Shown: piece after piece, positions 44,435-55,498 of the stretch
How the letters are laid out: every line of letters starts with the position of its first letter
How positions within the stretch are numbered: the stretch's first letter is position 1
Assembly: GCF_018873765.1 (NCBI RefSeq)
Contig: NC_057919.1
Location: 40,905,062-40,969,061, forward strand
DNA from: Telopea speciosissima
Taxonomy: Eukaryota > Streptophyta > Magnoliopsida > Proteales > Proteaceae
Direction: 5' to 3'
Length of the DNA stretch: 64,000 bases
Made by a program: the position numbers and the translations under genes
Notes under the pieces: generated by a model
Database searches by the model: none
Told to the model about the DNA's origin: nothing
What the model saw: only the letters and a program-made list of their open reading frames with translations

Positions 44435-46533
44435 ATGGCACCACGAGGCAAGAAGACCGTTCCCTCTACCAATAATGTTGCAAGGGAGGGGAATGGATCA
44501 CCTCCTCCAGAGAGCTCACGTCGTAGAGCCACTGACCATGTCTCTCAGGAGAGGGGGGTTCTAGAGAACCAATAGATTGGGGTAGTCAACCTCAACCCCG
44601 AAGTAGCCATTGAAGCCCCCGTGAAGCCAGTGCCTGATTCTAATGCACCAGCGACTATGGGTCAGATCAATGACTTGCAGCGATAGATCCTCCATGACCA
44701 ACAACTCTTTCGTGACTACCTAAGGTAGCGTACAACATCCCATCGTCATAGGATGGATCCTTGACATGAGCAGAGCCCTAGGAGGTCACCTCCCATCCCA
44801 GGGGTGATAGGTCAGAGAGGCACAACAGGCAACGGAGAGAGCCTTCCCAACATCCCCGACAAATAGCAGACCTCCCAGTATGGTCGGACAGTGGAAGAAC
44901 ACCATCACACTGATCCGTGGTACCCAACCCCGAAGGGTCCATCCAGAGATCGATGTTCCAGGGTTGACTAGGAGGAAGTTATATACCAGAGCAAAGTCGG
45001 ACATACCGCGAAGGAAGCCCCTCGCGTTCACGCCAAGATTCATCACAACGTGATCCTTCACCATCTAGCCAACAGTCAAGACGGGAGGGGACTTCAATGA
45101 GAGGACGCGAAAGAGGTCGCAGTGAACGACCAGTCAGACGGGAGGGGCAATCACGGGATGAAGAGCTAGACAAGAGACTGCGAGAGTTGGATGAGAAGCT
45201 GGAAGGGTCGAAGAAGTAGACCAAGGGCAAGACACATTCGATCCCTGGACAACACCCATTCTTAGAGGAGATCATGTTAGCCACACTCCCATCCAGGTTC
45301 AAGTTACCCACCTTTGAACTCTACAGCGGTACCACGGACCCTAATGACCACATAAACTATTTCAATGGTATGATGACACTGTATGGTGGATCGGACGTGG
45401 TCTCCTGCCGAGCATTCCCTACATCCCTCAAGGGTGCAGCTACCTCCTGGTTCTCCAGACTACGACCAAGGTCAATAAGTTCGTTTGCAGAACTATATGA
45501 GCAATTCGTCACCCGCTTCTAGAGCTGCATCAAGCAGAAGAAGACCACGGTCAATCTACTGAACATGATACAAAATCCTGGGGAGTCCCTCAGGGAGTAT
45601 GTCAGCAGGTTCACTAAGGAATCCCTGAAGGTCCGAGACTTAGATGATCAAACCCAGCATTCAGCCTTGGCTGGGGTTATCAGGGACCTTGACTTGATCA
45701 AGGACCTGGCACGTCATGAAACCAAGACCATGAAGGAGCTCCTGGAGCGATGTAATGAGTTCACCAACATAGCTGAGATAGTACAAGCTCAGAAGAAGGC
45801 GATCAAAGCCAAGCCACAGGATAACAAGAGGTCGGCACCAGATGACTGCAAAGAATGTAAGAGGTCAAGGACCAACCATCGACAAGAGAAGGGCGATTGT
45901 CCATCAGGTAGGAGTGGCCGTGGCCCAGAAAGGAGTGAAAGAGAAAACAGTCCAGAGTTCACACCTCTGAACACCACCAGGTCTTAGATCCTTATGCAGA
46001 TCCAGGACCGTGACCTACTCCGTTGGCCACAACCCATGTTAGCCGGACCTGAGAAACGTAACCCTAACAAGTACTATCTCTTCCACAAGGACTACGGGCA
46101 TGACACAGAGGATTGCTACCAACTGAAGAAGGAGATAGAACAACTTGTAAGGGCAGGGAGCCTGAACAAGTACGTCAAAGGAAGGCATGATGGCCGTTCG
46201 GGCCAAGGAGACCGAGGTCGTGATCGTGAAAAAGAAGAACCAAGAAGGTAAGAAAGGAGGGCGGATCGTGATAGAGAGAAACCGCACAGAAGAGAGGAGA
46301 GATGTAGCAGAGCTAAGTGGCACCAAGGGAGGCCCCATCCTCACCATACTTGGAGGACCCAGGCAAGAGTCTACCAGGAAAGCCAAAGCCCATGCCAGGT
46401 TCGTGGGAATAGCAGAGAAGTCAAGCAAGGTAGCCAAAATCAAGACGGTGATCTCCTTCTCGGATGCAGACCTAGAAGGTGTGAGCTTTCCACATGAGGA
46501 CACCTTAGTAGTGCAGGTGGAATAGCTAATCGA
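44435..46533 (+). pseudogene. Tat gag
   Basis: ATG at 44435 opens MAPRGKKTVPSTNNVARE; stops and frameshifts follow. The capsid core is clear at 45274-45987: LPSRFKLPTFELYSGTTDP, LKGAATSWFSRL, ESLREYVSRF. A CCHC-like segment (YYLFHKDYGHDTEDCYQLKKEIEQL, about 46067-46140; shown in pieces YYLFHKDYGHDTEDC) marks the gag C-terminus. The frame moves to another phase between about 46187 and 46525 (ILTILGGP, ISFSDADLEGVSFPH) before protease. The stop at 45520 appears to replace Gln. In a live element gag forms the particle. Confidence 0.85.
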
Positions 46534-49500
46534 CCAATACATAGGGTGCTGATAGATACAGGGGCATCTGTGGACGTGCTCTCATTGGAAGCCTACCGTC
46601 AGTTCGGATTCGGAGACGATCAACTTAAGCCAGAGCCCACCTACCTCTATAGGTTCTCAGGTGCCATGGCCTCCATCAGAGGTACTATAGAGCTACCCGT
46701 CACCTTTGGAGAACACCCTCGACAAGTGACCATTATGGTAAACTTCATGGTCATCAAATCCGTGGTGTTGTTCAACGGCCTCTTAGGGCGACCATCTCTG
46801 ATAGTCCTTAGAGGAATCGTGTCTCCACTCCACCTGAAGATGAAGTTCCCCACTGACAACGGGGTAGGCGAAGTCTGAGGCGATCAGAAGAAGGCCAAAG
46901 AATGCTATACCACCTTCGTGAAGAAGAACAACGGCAACACACGTGGGATGGCACTGTGCATGGAGAACCTGGTCAGTGACCAGAGAGATGAACAGATAGA
47001 GAAGATAGGAAGGCCGGTGGAGGACCTTGTCCCATGGTCACTCAGCAAGGATGACCCCTCCAAGGTCGTACAGGTTGGCTCACTGTTGAGCGATGAACAG
47101 AAAGAAGAGTTGGGAAACCTCCTCTAAACCAACATGGATGTCTTTGCATGGTCGACTGCAGACATGCTAGGCATACCGCGATCAATAGCAGTGCATATAC
47201 TACATGTAGACCCGACCAAGAAGCCCATCCAGTAGAAGAGGCAGAATTTTACCCTCGACCGACAGACAGCTATCAAGGAAGAGGTAGAAAAGTTAAGCCG
47301 AGTAGGGTTCATCAGAGAGGAGAAGTTCCCTACCTAGCTCGCAAACGTGGTCATGGTACCCAAGCCTAATGGGAAGTGGAGAATGTGCGTCGACTACACT
47401 GACTTAAACAAGGCATGCCCAAAGGACGAATACCCATTACCCAGGATTGATCTGTTTATCAACGCCACTGCAGGTCATGAGATATTGAATTTCATGGATG
47501 CCTACTCCGGTTATAACCAGATCCTCATGTATGAGGAGGATGAATCTTACACCGCCTTCTGAATAGACAAGGAGAACTACTGCTACCGTGTCATGCCGTT
47601 CGGACTGAAGAATGTAGGGGCTACCTACCAAAGGTTAGTCAACAAGATGTTCGAGGAACAGATTGGGCGCATTATGGAGGTATACGTGGATGACATGCTA
47701 ATGAAAAGCGTCCAAACCCACCAACACCTGGCCGACCTGAAGGAAGTGTTCACCATGCTAAGAAGGAACCAGATGAAACTAAACCCTGCAAAGTACGCCT
47801 TCAAAGTTACGTCAGGGAAGTTCCTAGGGTTCATGGTCTCAGTACGGGGAATAGAAGCCAACCCATCCAAGATCAAGGTCATCCAAGAGATGGCACCACC
47901 TCGAACAGTCAGAGAGGTACAGAGGTTGAATGGAAGGGTCGCAACCGTTTCACGGTTCGTGCCACGATCGAGAGACAAGTGTCTGCCATTCTTCAAGACA
48001 TGGAAGAACCTCCAAAGTCCTAAAGACTTTACATGGACGGAGGAGTGCCAAAAGGTGTTTGAAGAGCTGAAGGTGTACCTCGAGAATCCACTACTGCTTG
48101 GGCACTTAGAACCCAATGAAGAACTGCAGATCTACTTGGTTGTGACCCCCGTCGCGGTGAGCGTAGTGCTGTTAAGAGAGGAGGGTAAGATACAGAGACC
48201 CATCTATTATGTTAGCCATGTCCTGATTGATGTAGAGACCAGGTACACAAGGATTTAGAAGGTAGCCTACGCATTGGTAATCGCATCTAGGAAGCTAAGA
48301 CCTTACTTCCAAGCCCATACCATCATGGTCCTCACCGACCTACCATTGAAGAAGGTACTACACAAACCAGACGTCTCCGGACGACTGATAGCCTAGATGG
48401 TAGAGTTGAGTGAGCATGACATCAGGTTCCAGCCTAGGACGGCCATTAAAGGCCAAGCCTTGGCAAACTTTGTCGCTGAATGCACCCTACTTGAGATCGA
48501 GCCAAAAGCAGAGGAACCAGAGGAGCATGATCGAGGATCATGGGAGATGTACGTGGATGGCTGGAGTAACGCCACTGGAAGCGGGGCTGGCTTTATGCTC
48601 ACCAGCCCCAAAGGATTTTGAATCCAGTATGCTCTCCGATTCACCTTCCCAGTATTTAATAATGAAGCAGAGTACGAAGCATTACTTGCTGGACTCCAGG
48701 TGGCCAAGGTAATTCAACTCACACACCTATCTATTCGGAGTGACTCCCAGCTTGTAGTGAACCAAATGAATAGAGAGTATGAGGCGAAGGATGAGTGGAT
48801 GGCATCATACCTAGCACGTGCTCGAGAATTGATCGAGGAGTTTGGGAAGTTCGAGATGGTTCGGGTTCCCAGGATCGAGAATGCCACCGCCGATGTACTA
48901 TCTAGGCTAGCCAATGATGAACTCAGAAACCTAGCCAGTGCGGTATACGTTGAAATATTACATGAGCCCACATATCAGGAGAAGCAGGTCAATGAGATTG
49001 AGGAGGGGCCTAGTTGGATGGACCCTATACTCAACTACCTACAGAACGACGTCTTACCGAAAGACAAGGTTGAGGTAAGGAAGATAAGGATGAGAGCTAC
49101 AAAGTACACCATCCTAGATGGAGTACTATACAAGAGGGAGGCCACAACACCACTGCTTCGGTGCCTCGGACCCAAAGGAGCCCAGTATGCCCTGGCAGAG
49201 GTACATGAAGGGATTTGTGGAAGCCACATGGGAGGAAGAGCCCTAGCCTACAAAATCCTCCGCCAAGGGCTCTACTGGCCAAAAATGCAAGAGGAAGCAG
49301 TATAGTATGTCAGGGCTTGAGAGCAATGTCAATTGTTCGCCCCTGTACCCTATCTACCCGCCACCAAGTTGATATCGATCATTAACCCCATCCCCTTTGC
49401 CATGTGGGGGGTGGATATCTTAGGCGACTTCACAGCAGCATCAGGTAACCATAAGTATTTGGTGATCGCCATCGACTACTTCACCAAATGGGTAGAAGCC

Positions 49501-50247
49501 AAGCCGTTGGCCAAAATCACAGAGAGTGAAATGGAGAAGTTCTTCTATGACGACATCATCTATAGGTTCGGTGTGCCAAGGATCATAGTCTCCAACAATG
49601 GGAAGCACTTCAACAACCCCAAGTTCAGAGCCTTCTGTCAGAGCTACAACATTGACTATCGGCCTGTGTCGGTAGCCTACCGACAGGCCAATGGTCAGGT
49701 GGAGGTGACAAATAGAACACTGCTAGAGAGAATAAAGAAAAGGCTAGAAGGAGCCAAAGTGAAGTGGGTCGAGGAACTACTGAGTGTTCTATGGGCATAC
49801 CGCACCACAGTAAGGACACCCACAGGGGAAAGCCCATTCCACCTAGTGTATGGCACAGAGGCACTGGCACCAGTAGAAGTCCTAGCCATGTCCCACAGAG
49901 TATTGTACTTCAATGAATAAACTTATACCGACGGGCTGCGAACAAACCTAGAGTTCCTGGATGAGGTACAAGAGAAGGCGTTGCTGAAGAACATGGCATA
50001 TCAACAACGAACAGCCAAGTACTACAACGCCAGAGTGAAAGAAAGATTATTCCACCAAGGGGACCTAGTCCTAAGGAGGGCAAGTGCATCGTAGCCATGG
50101 AAGGAAGGGAAGTTATTGGCTAATTGGGAAGGACCATATATAGTTTCCAAGCAGATACGTCCAGGGACCTACCGCTTGAAAACTTCGAGGGGCAAGAAGG
50201 TAGACCATACCTGGAACTCAGAACACCTAAAGAAGTACTACCAGTAG
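46534..50247 (+). pseudogene. Tat pol: protease, RT, RNase H, archaeal-type RNase H, integrase
   Basis: All domains lie in one phase, interrupted by about ten stops. Protease: LIDTGASVDVL (46550). RT: MVPKPNGKWRMCVDYTDLN (47350) and catalytic VYVDDML (Asp-Asp 47689-47694). Retroviral-type RNase H remnant to about 48370. Second RNase H: MYVDGWSN (48550), NNEAEYEALL (48660), IRSDSQLVV (48735), ATADVLSRLA (48890), with Asp, Glu, Asp, Asp kept. Integrase: zinc finger near 49215-49330 (HEGICGSHMGG; second Cys pair reduced to EQCQ), first Asp in MWGVDILGDF, second in SNNGKHF, where Asp is Asn (codon 49594-49596), and Glu in NGQVEVTNR. The frame ends HLKKYYQ, stop 50245-50247. Stops near 47234, 47335, 47560, 48256 and 48394 mostly fit C-to-T or G-to-A changes. 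Confidence 0.92.
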
Positions 50248-50261
50248 AGTTAACAGCAGTA

Positions 50262-50330
50262 GCACCTCCAGCAGTAGCAGTAAAGTCACCAGTAGTAGTA
50301 GTAGTGGTAGCAGTAGCAGTAGTAGTAGAT
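50262..50330. repeat. (GTA)n-rich microsatellite
   Basis: Imperfect GTA/GCA triplet run just after pol. Confidence 0.85.
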
Positions 50331-50395
50331 TGCATTACAGTTTTCAAGGATATTTGAAAAAAAATTATTTGAAGTAAATAGCTGATTTTGGGTAT

Positions 50396-50815
50396 ACTCG
50401 GCTCACTGCCACCAAGGTCCGTAGACCACTAAGGTGCAATGCCACCGAGGGCCATCGACCACCAAGGTCTATAGACCACCAAGGCGCAATGCCACCAAGG
50501 TCCATAGACCACCAAGGTGCAATGCCACCAAGGTCCGTGGACCACCAAGGCGTAATGCCACCGAGGTCCGTCGACCGCCAAGGTCCATAGATCACCAAGG
50601 CGCAATACCACCAAGGTCCGTAGACCATTGAGGTCAGTCGACCACCAAGGTTCGAAGACCACCAAGGTGCAATGCCACCAAGGTTCGTAGACCACCAAGG
50701 TTTGTAAATCATCAAGGCGTAATGCCACCAAGGTCCATCGACCACCAAGGTCCGTAGACCACCAAGGCTCAAGGCCACCAAGGTCCGTCGACCACTAAGG
50801 TCTGTAGACCACCCG
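50396..50815. repeat. Minisatellite in the Tat 3' region
   Basis: Built from a 17-bp unit (CCACCAAGGTCCGTAGA) and a 16-bp relative (CCACCAAGGCGCAATG) that alternate to give 33-bp and 50-bp higher-order units, about 25 units in all. Open in several frames only because the units lack stops. Confidence 0.95.
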
Positions 50816-50973
50816 GACTAACAAGGTCAGAAAACCATCAAAGCAATAAGGATCAAATGACTATTGAAGATATGCCATACGCACCATAAAGAAGGTAAAA
50901 ATTTAACTACACCTACTCAGGAAAGACTCAAAGTTCAAGACCCAAAAGTTCAACGTCCAGAACACCTATAAAA
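50816..50973. other. Non-coding gap between minisatellite and antisense ORF
   Basis: No gene or repeat recognised. Confidence 0.5.
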
Positions 50974-52540
50974 TCAAGGAGCATCTGATGGAGGGGTCAC
51001 ATCTGACCCTATAGGGGATATCATATCGGCCTCAAGTAGGCGAGCAACGCCCTCCTCTAGCAGGGCCGCACCCTCCTCTGGCACCACGACACCATCCTCA
51101 GGAGAGACACGAGTCGCCACTACGGTTGCATGTAGCACTGTAGTGACCTCCGAGAACCCCAAGAAGTCATAATCGGGGGTCTTCTCCAAAATGCAAACCG
51201 CTAAGTCCCGGATGCCCATATTATATATCTCCTGGTTGTACTTATAGAAGTATGCAATGATCTCAGGAGATTGCTGGTACGCTGCCACCGTTGCTCACCA
51301 ACCTCATGACTCTGCCTCAAGGCATAAAGCTCCTCCTCCAAGACACAAACTCTAGTCGAGCTCTGAGCCAACGCAGTAGATGCAACCCTGAGCTCCTCAG
51401 CTATACTCCTCTCATGAGCAGCAGCCTCCTCCTGTGTGGCCTTGTGCCCCTAAAGCTCCTTCTCCAGGCCCTGCATCTCCCAAAAAGCAGAGCTCTCAAG
51501 ATGAAGCACTGCCTCCGTGGCCCGATGCTGGACCTGCCACCAGCACAGCCATTTAAAAAATACATCCCAACTACGAGAAAAGCAATAACACAAAAAGCAA
51601 AGGATCGAGAGGCACGAATCATGGAAGCCATGTCCTGATAGAGGGTCTATGCCAGGAATGCATCGCTAAACCCCTGTATGACTGAACACTCAGCGGGAAG
51701 CCTTCCCATGTCCAGCCACTCTCGGTGCACACCACAGCTGGTCAATGTCGCTCCCTCTTGAAGATCCCAAGGAAGCACCAGAGGGGATGAGGTCGGCGGA
51801 TCAACAGTCACGTCGGCAGAAGAAGAGACCACCCCTTTGCCTTTAGAGGGGGGTGGAGCAGAAGAACCAGGAGTAGTAGCAATAGGAGGTAACCGCGGAA
51901 GGATAACGTGTGGCCCGGTCCTCACTAAACTGGGAGGATCCGGACCCCCCCTTCTGTTGGTCCCAATGACCACGGAAGGAGAAGAAGTAGGAACTGGGGG
52001 ACCAACCGCAGAAGAACCATCCCCAGGGGGGCACATTGAGTACTTCTCTTCCACAGGTTAGAGCAGAAGACACTGAGATCCGGTCATATGTCCATTGCAT
52101 GAAAACATCCAATCAAGAACACAAGATAAGTCAGACAACAGGTACGTTAGAGGAAAAATACAGATGCAAACATCAAATACTAAGAGACCAAAGATCTTAC
52201 TGGGACTCAGCTTCCAAAGACATAGGAAGGCCTCGAAATCCAACTCATGGACGTCGAATGGATCGCATCCCTGACATCGCTGGAGAGAGTCGCGCTCAAA
52301 GTTGCTCAACTCAAGAGAGCGATTCACCCTCTTGATATCAATGGCCTCCCAGGTAGACCACAGTGCACATCGAGGGACTGTGGTGAAAAAGAAGCGGTCC
52401 CTCTAGTACTTAACCAAGCTAGTGATCCCCATAAGAGGATCGAGCGTGGTGAGAGACCCCCTAGGGAGACAACGGGCGAAGTGGTAGCACCCACCTTCCC
52501 CCTTCTTCAGCACGTAGAAGTATGAGAATAGGGGAATGGT
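50974..52540 (-). pseudogene. Tat antisense extra ORF (aORF), degenerate
   Basis: Minus-strand coding pieces follow each other between pol and the missing 3' LTR: near 52540 LFSYFYVLKKGEGGCYHFAR, then RDRFFFTTVPRCALWSTWEA (about 52330-52390) and RCQGCDPFDVHELDF; then a proline-rich low-complexity part (52054-51647); then a C-terminal part (QSPEIIAYFYKYNQEIYNMG, 51270; to 50974). FFF..W and the order globular, Pro-rich, coiled, acidic match the antisense ORFs known in Tat elements. Stops and phase changes break it. Its start would lie at or beyond 52548, cut by the element B LTR. Function unknown. Confidence 0.72.
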
Positions 52541-52543
52541 AGC

Positions 52544-52548
52544 AGCAC
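52544..52548. repeat. Candidate target-site AGCAC of element B, left side only
   Basis: Five bases next to the clean LTR terminus TGTCATGCCCC; the other side of element B is lost. Confidence 0.4.
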
Positions 52549-55485
52549 TGTCATGCCCCTATCCCGAGCTTATGCCACAAGCCCAGTCAAGAGGGTGATT
52601 AGGATGCACACATCACCCCAAACCTAATAGGATCAACGACACAGTGTCCTGGCGCCTGATAAACACCCAAAGCCCCACCCAAAATTTTATTGAGTAAAAG
52701 GAAATATAATTCCGATATTTGTCAAAGTCATAAAGAGCGGAAGCATTAATTACAGAAGTAGTTATAATATGTTCAGCTGTCTAGGTGATAACATAATAAT
52801 AGTACTGGCATCAGCTGACCATGACATAACTACTCAAAATTATAATAAGGTAATACAGAGAATGTCTAAAACAGGCACAATGCCTCAAAAGAATCAAAAG
52901 TTGGGGAAGTATCCCTGAAGTATCAGTGCCCATAAGCACAGTCATCACAGGGGCAACTATCGTCGTGTTCTTCCAACACGTACCCAAGTTCCTCTTTACC
53001 GATATGATCATACTCAGTCGGCTGTACATCCATGCCGGCTAAGTATCTGCCACCTGCATCAAAATCTAAAAAGTTGTGTACCTGTGGAGTTAGCTCCACT
53101 GAGCCAGTGAGGGGAAAGGGGAGTGTACATACATACAAACAAGCACACACAATCCATGATGCATGAAATGTTAAATTCATATTTTCCACCTAACAAGCAA
53201 ACTAAGTCATGACGTATACTACTATGAGAACTCGGGAGATACTGAGGGTCACTTATCCTATCGCCCCAGTGAAACCTTAATTATCACAAGGGACCTGCAC
53301 GTGTAGAAGCCATCATGATCACCCAGTGGCAGACCCCAAATAGCCATCACTACCCCTATCCTGGCCTCTCCCACCTCCACAGATCACAGATGCTGTTGGC
53401 AAGGGTCGTAGCATAGGGTACAATAAATCCTTACTACAAATATACTACATTCATTTTTATCGTCCCGAGAGGTATTCCGGGTGCATCAACGTCCCATTCC
53501 ATCTAGTACCAGGGTACCAGCATTATATGGCGCATATAGACCAGGATGGCAAATAAGTAATTATCATATTTATAAGAATCACGGGGTTTCAGTACTAGTG
53601 GAATCGGCACCGTAACCCAATATCACAATATAAAGCATCATGCTCGCATCTCATCAAATCATATCCACAGGTTTCATATATAAAATGCAACATGGCAAGA
53701 ATGAATATAAACACAGAAATCAATAAATAATTCTAACTAATGCATCCCTATAAATATATATATCAATCCCAATCATCACCCAAAGCCCACTTATTGATTG
53801 CTTGCTTGTCCACCGGGGTGTTTGGAACAGTTTGCTCTAAGGCACCCTCTTCCGTGCAAATTCCAAGGTCTGAGAATGCATGGAAATGGTGTTAGGAGTA
53901 TATAGGTGGGTCCCATAAAATATCCCAACAAAAGAATATGATTTGGGCCAAGATAGCAGGAACGGATGAAGGAACGGAACCTGATGGGTGAATCCGGTCG
54001 TGGATCCGCCCAGGCCATGCCCAGAAATTATATGGAACGGACTCACGGGAGGATGCAGAATGTGAGTCCGCTCGTAGATCCGTTCCAACCCTGAGACACG
54101 CCCGAGAGCAACTTAGGATTCTGGGTTTTGGGAGGATTCATCTTAGGTGGGTCCGCTCGTAACTCTGCTCCGGAGGGAAAGCCATAATAGGCTGAGCGGA
54201 CTAACGAACGGATACACGACAGTGAGTCCGATCGTTCGTCCGCTACTCCCCTTTTGAACAACGGAGAAGAGCATCACCTCCAGCCCTTCATTTAAGAATC
54301 CAATAGGATTTTAGGGTAGAGAAGATGAGCTCAGACCTTTGTTGGAGGTCTACCACACGAAGCCCAACAAGAATCACTTAGGGTCTTATGGATTTGGACC
54401 CATCTCCCAGGCTCCTTGCAAACCTAAGCTAGGTTTAGAATGTTTGGACAGCATAAGGCCATTCCAAGGTCATAAATGCACTAAAGAGAGAAAATAGAGG
54501 TTCAAAGGGAGAAAATAATGAGGTTCCATGAGCTCTCCAGAGAACCCCCATGCTTGGAATCGATCCTCATAGGATTTCCAAACCTAGAAATGGAAGAGAG
54601 GAAGAGGTAGGTGAGGTCATTACCTCAAGGTTGAATCAATCGATGTCCTCCACCTCCATAGCCTCTCAAGTCGCTTCTTCTCCAAGCCTTCAATGCTCCC
54701 TCAGCTCCACGATTTGGGTAGGTAGAGAAGTAATGAGGTTTAAGGGTTAAGTTTTAGTCTTAAAGCTAATCTCCCTCCTAAGGTCTGTTTGGCTTGCAGC
54801 AAAATGAGCAAAACTCATTAAAAGGCTTACTTAGCCCAAGGGTCCATCCAAAGGCAACCTATAACCCAAGGAAATGTAAGATTAAGGCTACCCTCGTCCA
54901 AGAGATAGAACTAGAGTGTCCGAAGTACAGGGTGTAGGTCCCACATAAGGAAAATACATAAAACCCAAGGATAGCACGAGCGGACTATCAGACGGATGCA
55001 GTGATATTGAATCCGCTCGTGCGTCCACTGCCGCTGTAAGGGCAGAAACCTAAGGAAAAAGGGTCGGGCTTTGACCCACGCTTCAGGGTCGACTAGAGTA
55101 AGACTTAGTATCATCTACAAGATTAAATCTTACCCCTTGACAGTCACGACATGTCCTTCGTGATCCTGAACAACTTTCTAATAGCAATACTAAGCTCATC
55201 TCCAAAGGAGGTATCTAATTGCGGGGACACCGGGTAAGCCTGTCGTTACTCCTTACTTTATAGACTCATGCTGGGAGGATGATCGACGAAATCACCATCG
55301 ACAAATCTTCCCCACTGTCGGTTAAGGAACCTCTCCTCCACAGGCAGGCCCATGATGTGGTCAACGATCTTGTGGCTAGGTTTGACCATAAGTGAAAATA
55401 ACTCACCAGCATACACGGCAGCAAAATCTATACGTCACACGAGAGAGAACATTAATAAATATTAAATCCGGGCATGGGTGTAACA
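52549..55485 (-). repeat. 3' LTR of element B, full length
   Basis: 2,937 bp, TGTCATGCCCC to GGGTGTAACA, the best reference copy for this LTR family. Inverted-repeat modules at 53960-54010, 54034-54086, 54130-54170, 54193-54243 and 54977-55028. Donor-like GAG/GTAATG (54623-54622) and acceptor-like TTTTGATGCAG (53054), both minus strand. Confidence 0.93.
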
Positions 55486-55498
55486 TCCTCCCCACCTT
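55486..55498 (-). other. Polypurine tract of element B
   Basis: Minus-strand AAGGTGGGGAGGA, overlapped by the pol stop TAA (55497-55499). Confidence 0.9.

Larger units (their letters stand above)
43522..52548 (+). mobile_element. Tat-lineage Ty3/Gypsy element, 3' end missing
   Basis: 5' LTR (43522-44368), primer site, gag, protease, RT, RNase H, a second archaeal-type RNase H, integrase, a minisatellite and an antisense extra ORF. The second RNase H and the antisense ORF before the 3' LTR are traits of Tat. The 3' LTR is lost; element B begins at 52549. It lies against the Copia element with a clean LTR start. Confidence 0.92.

Noticed and set aside
46039-46542. Minus-strand frame of 167 codons
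   Set aside because: Opposite Tat gag, which has clear motifs on the plus strand.
47625-48116. Minus-strand frame of 163 codons
   Set aside because: Opposite Tat RT; no motif.
50365-50781. Trp/Gly-rich minus-strand frames
   Set aside because: Produced by the stop-free minisatellite unit, open in several phases.
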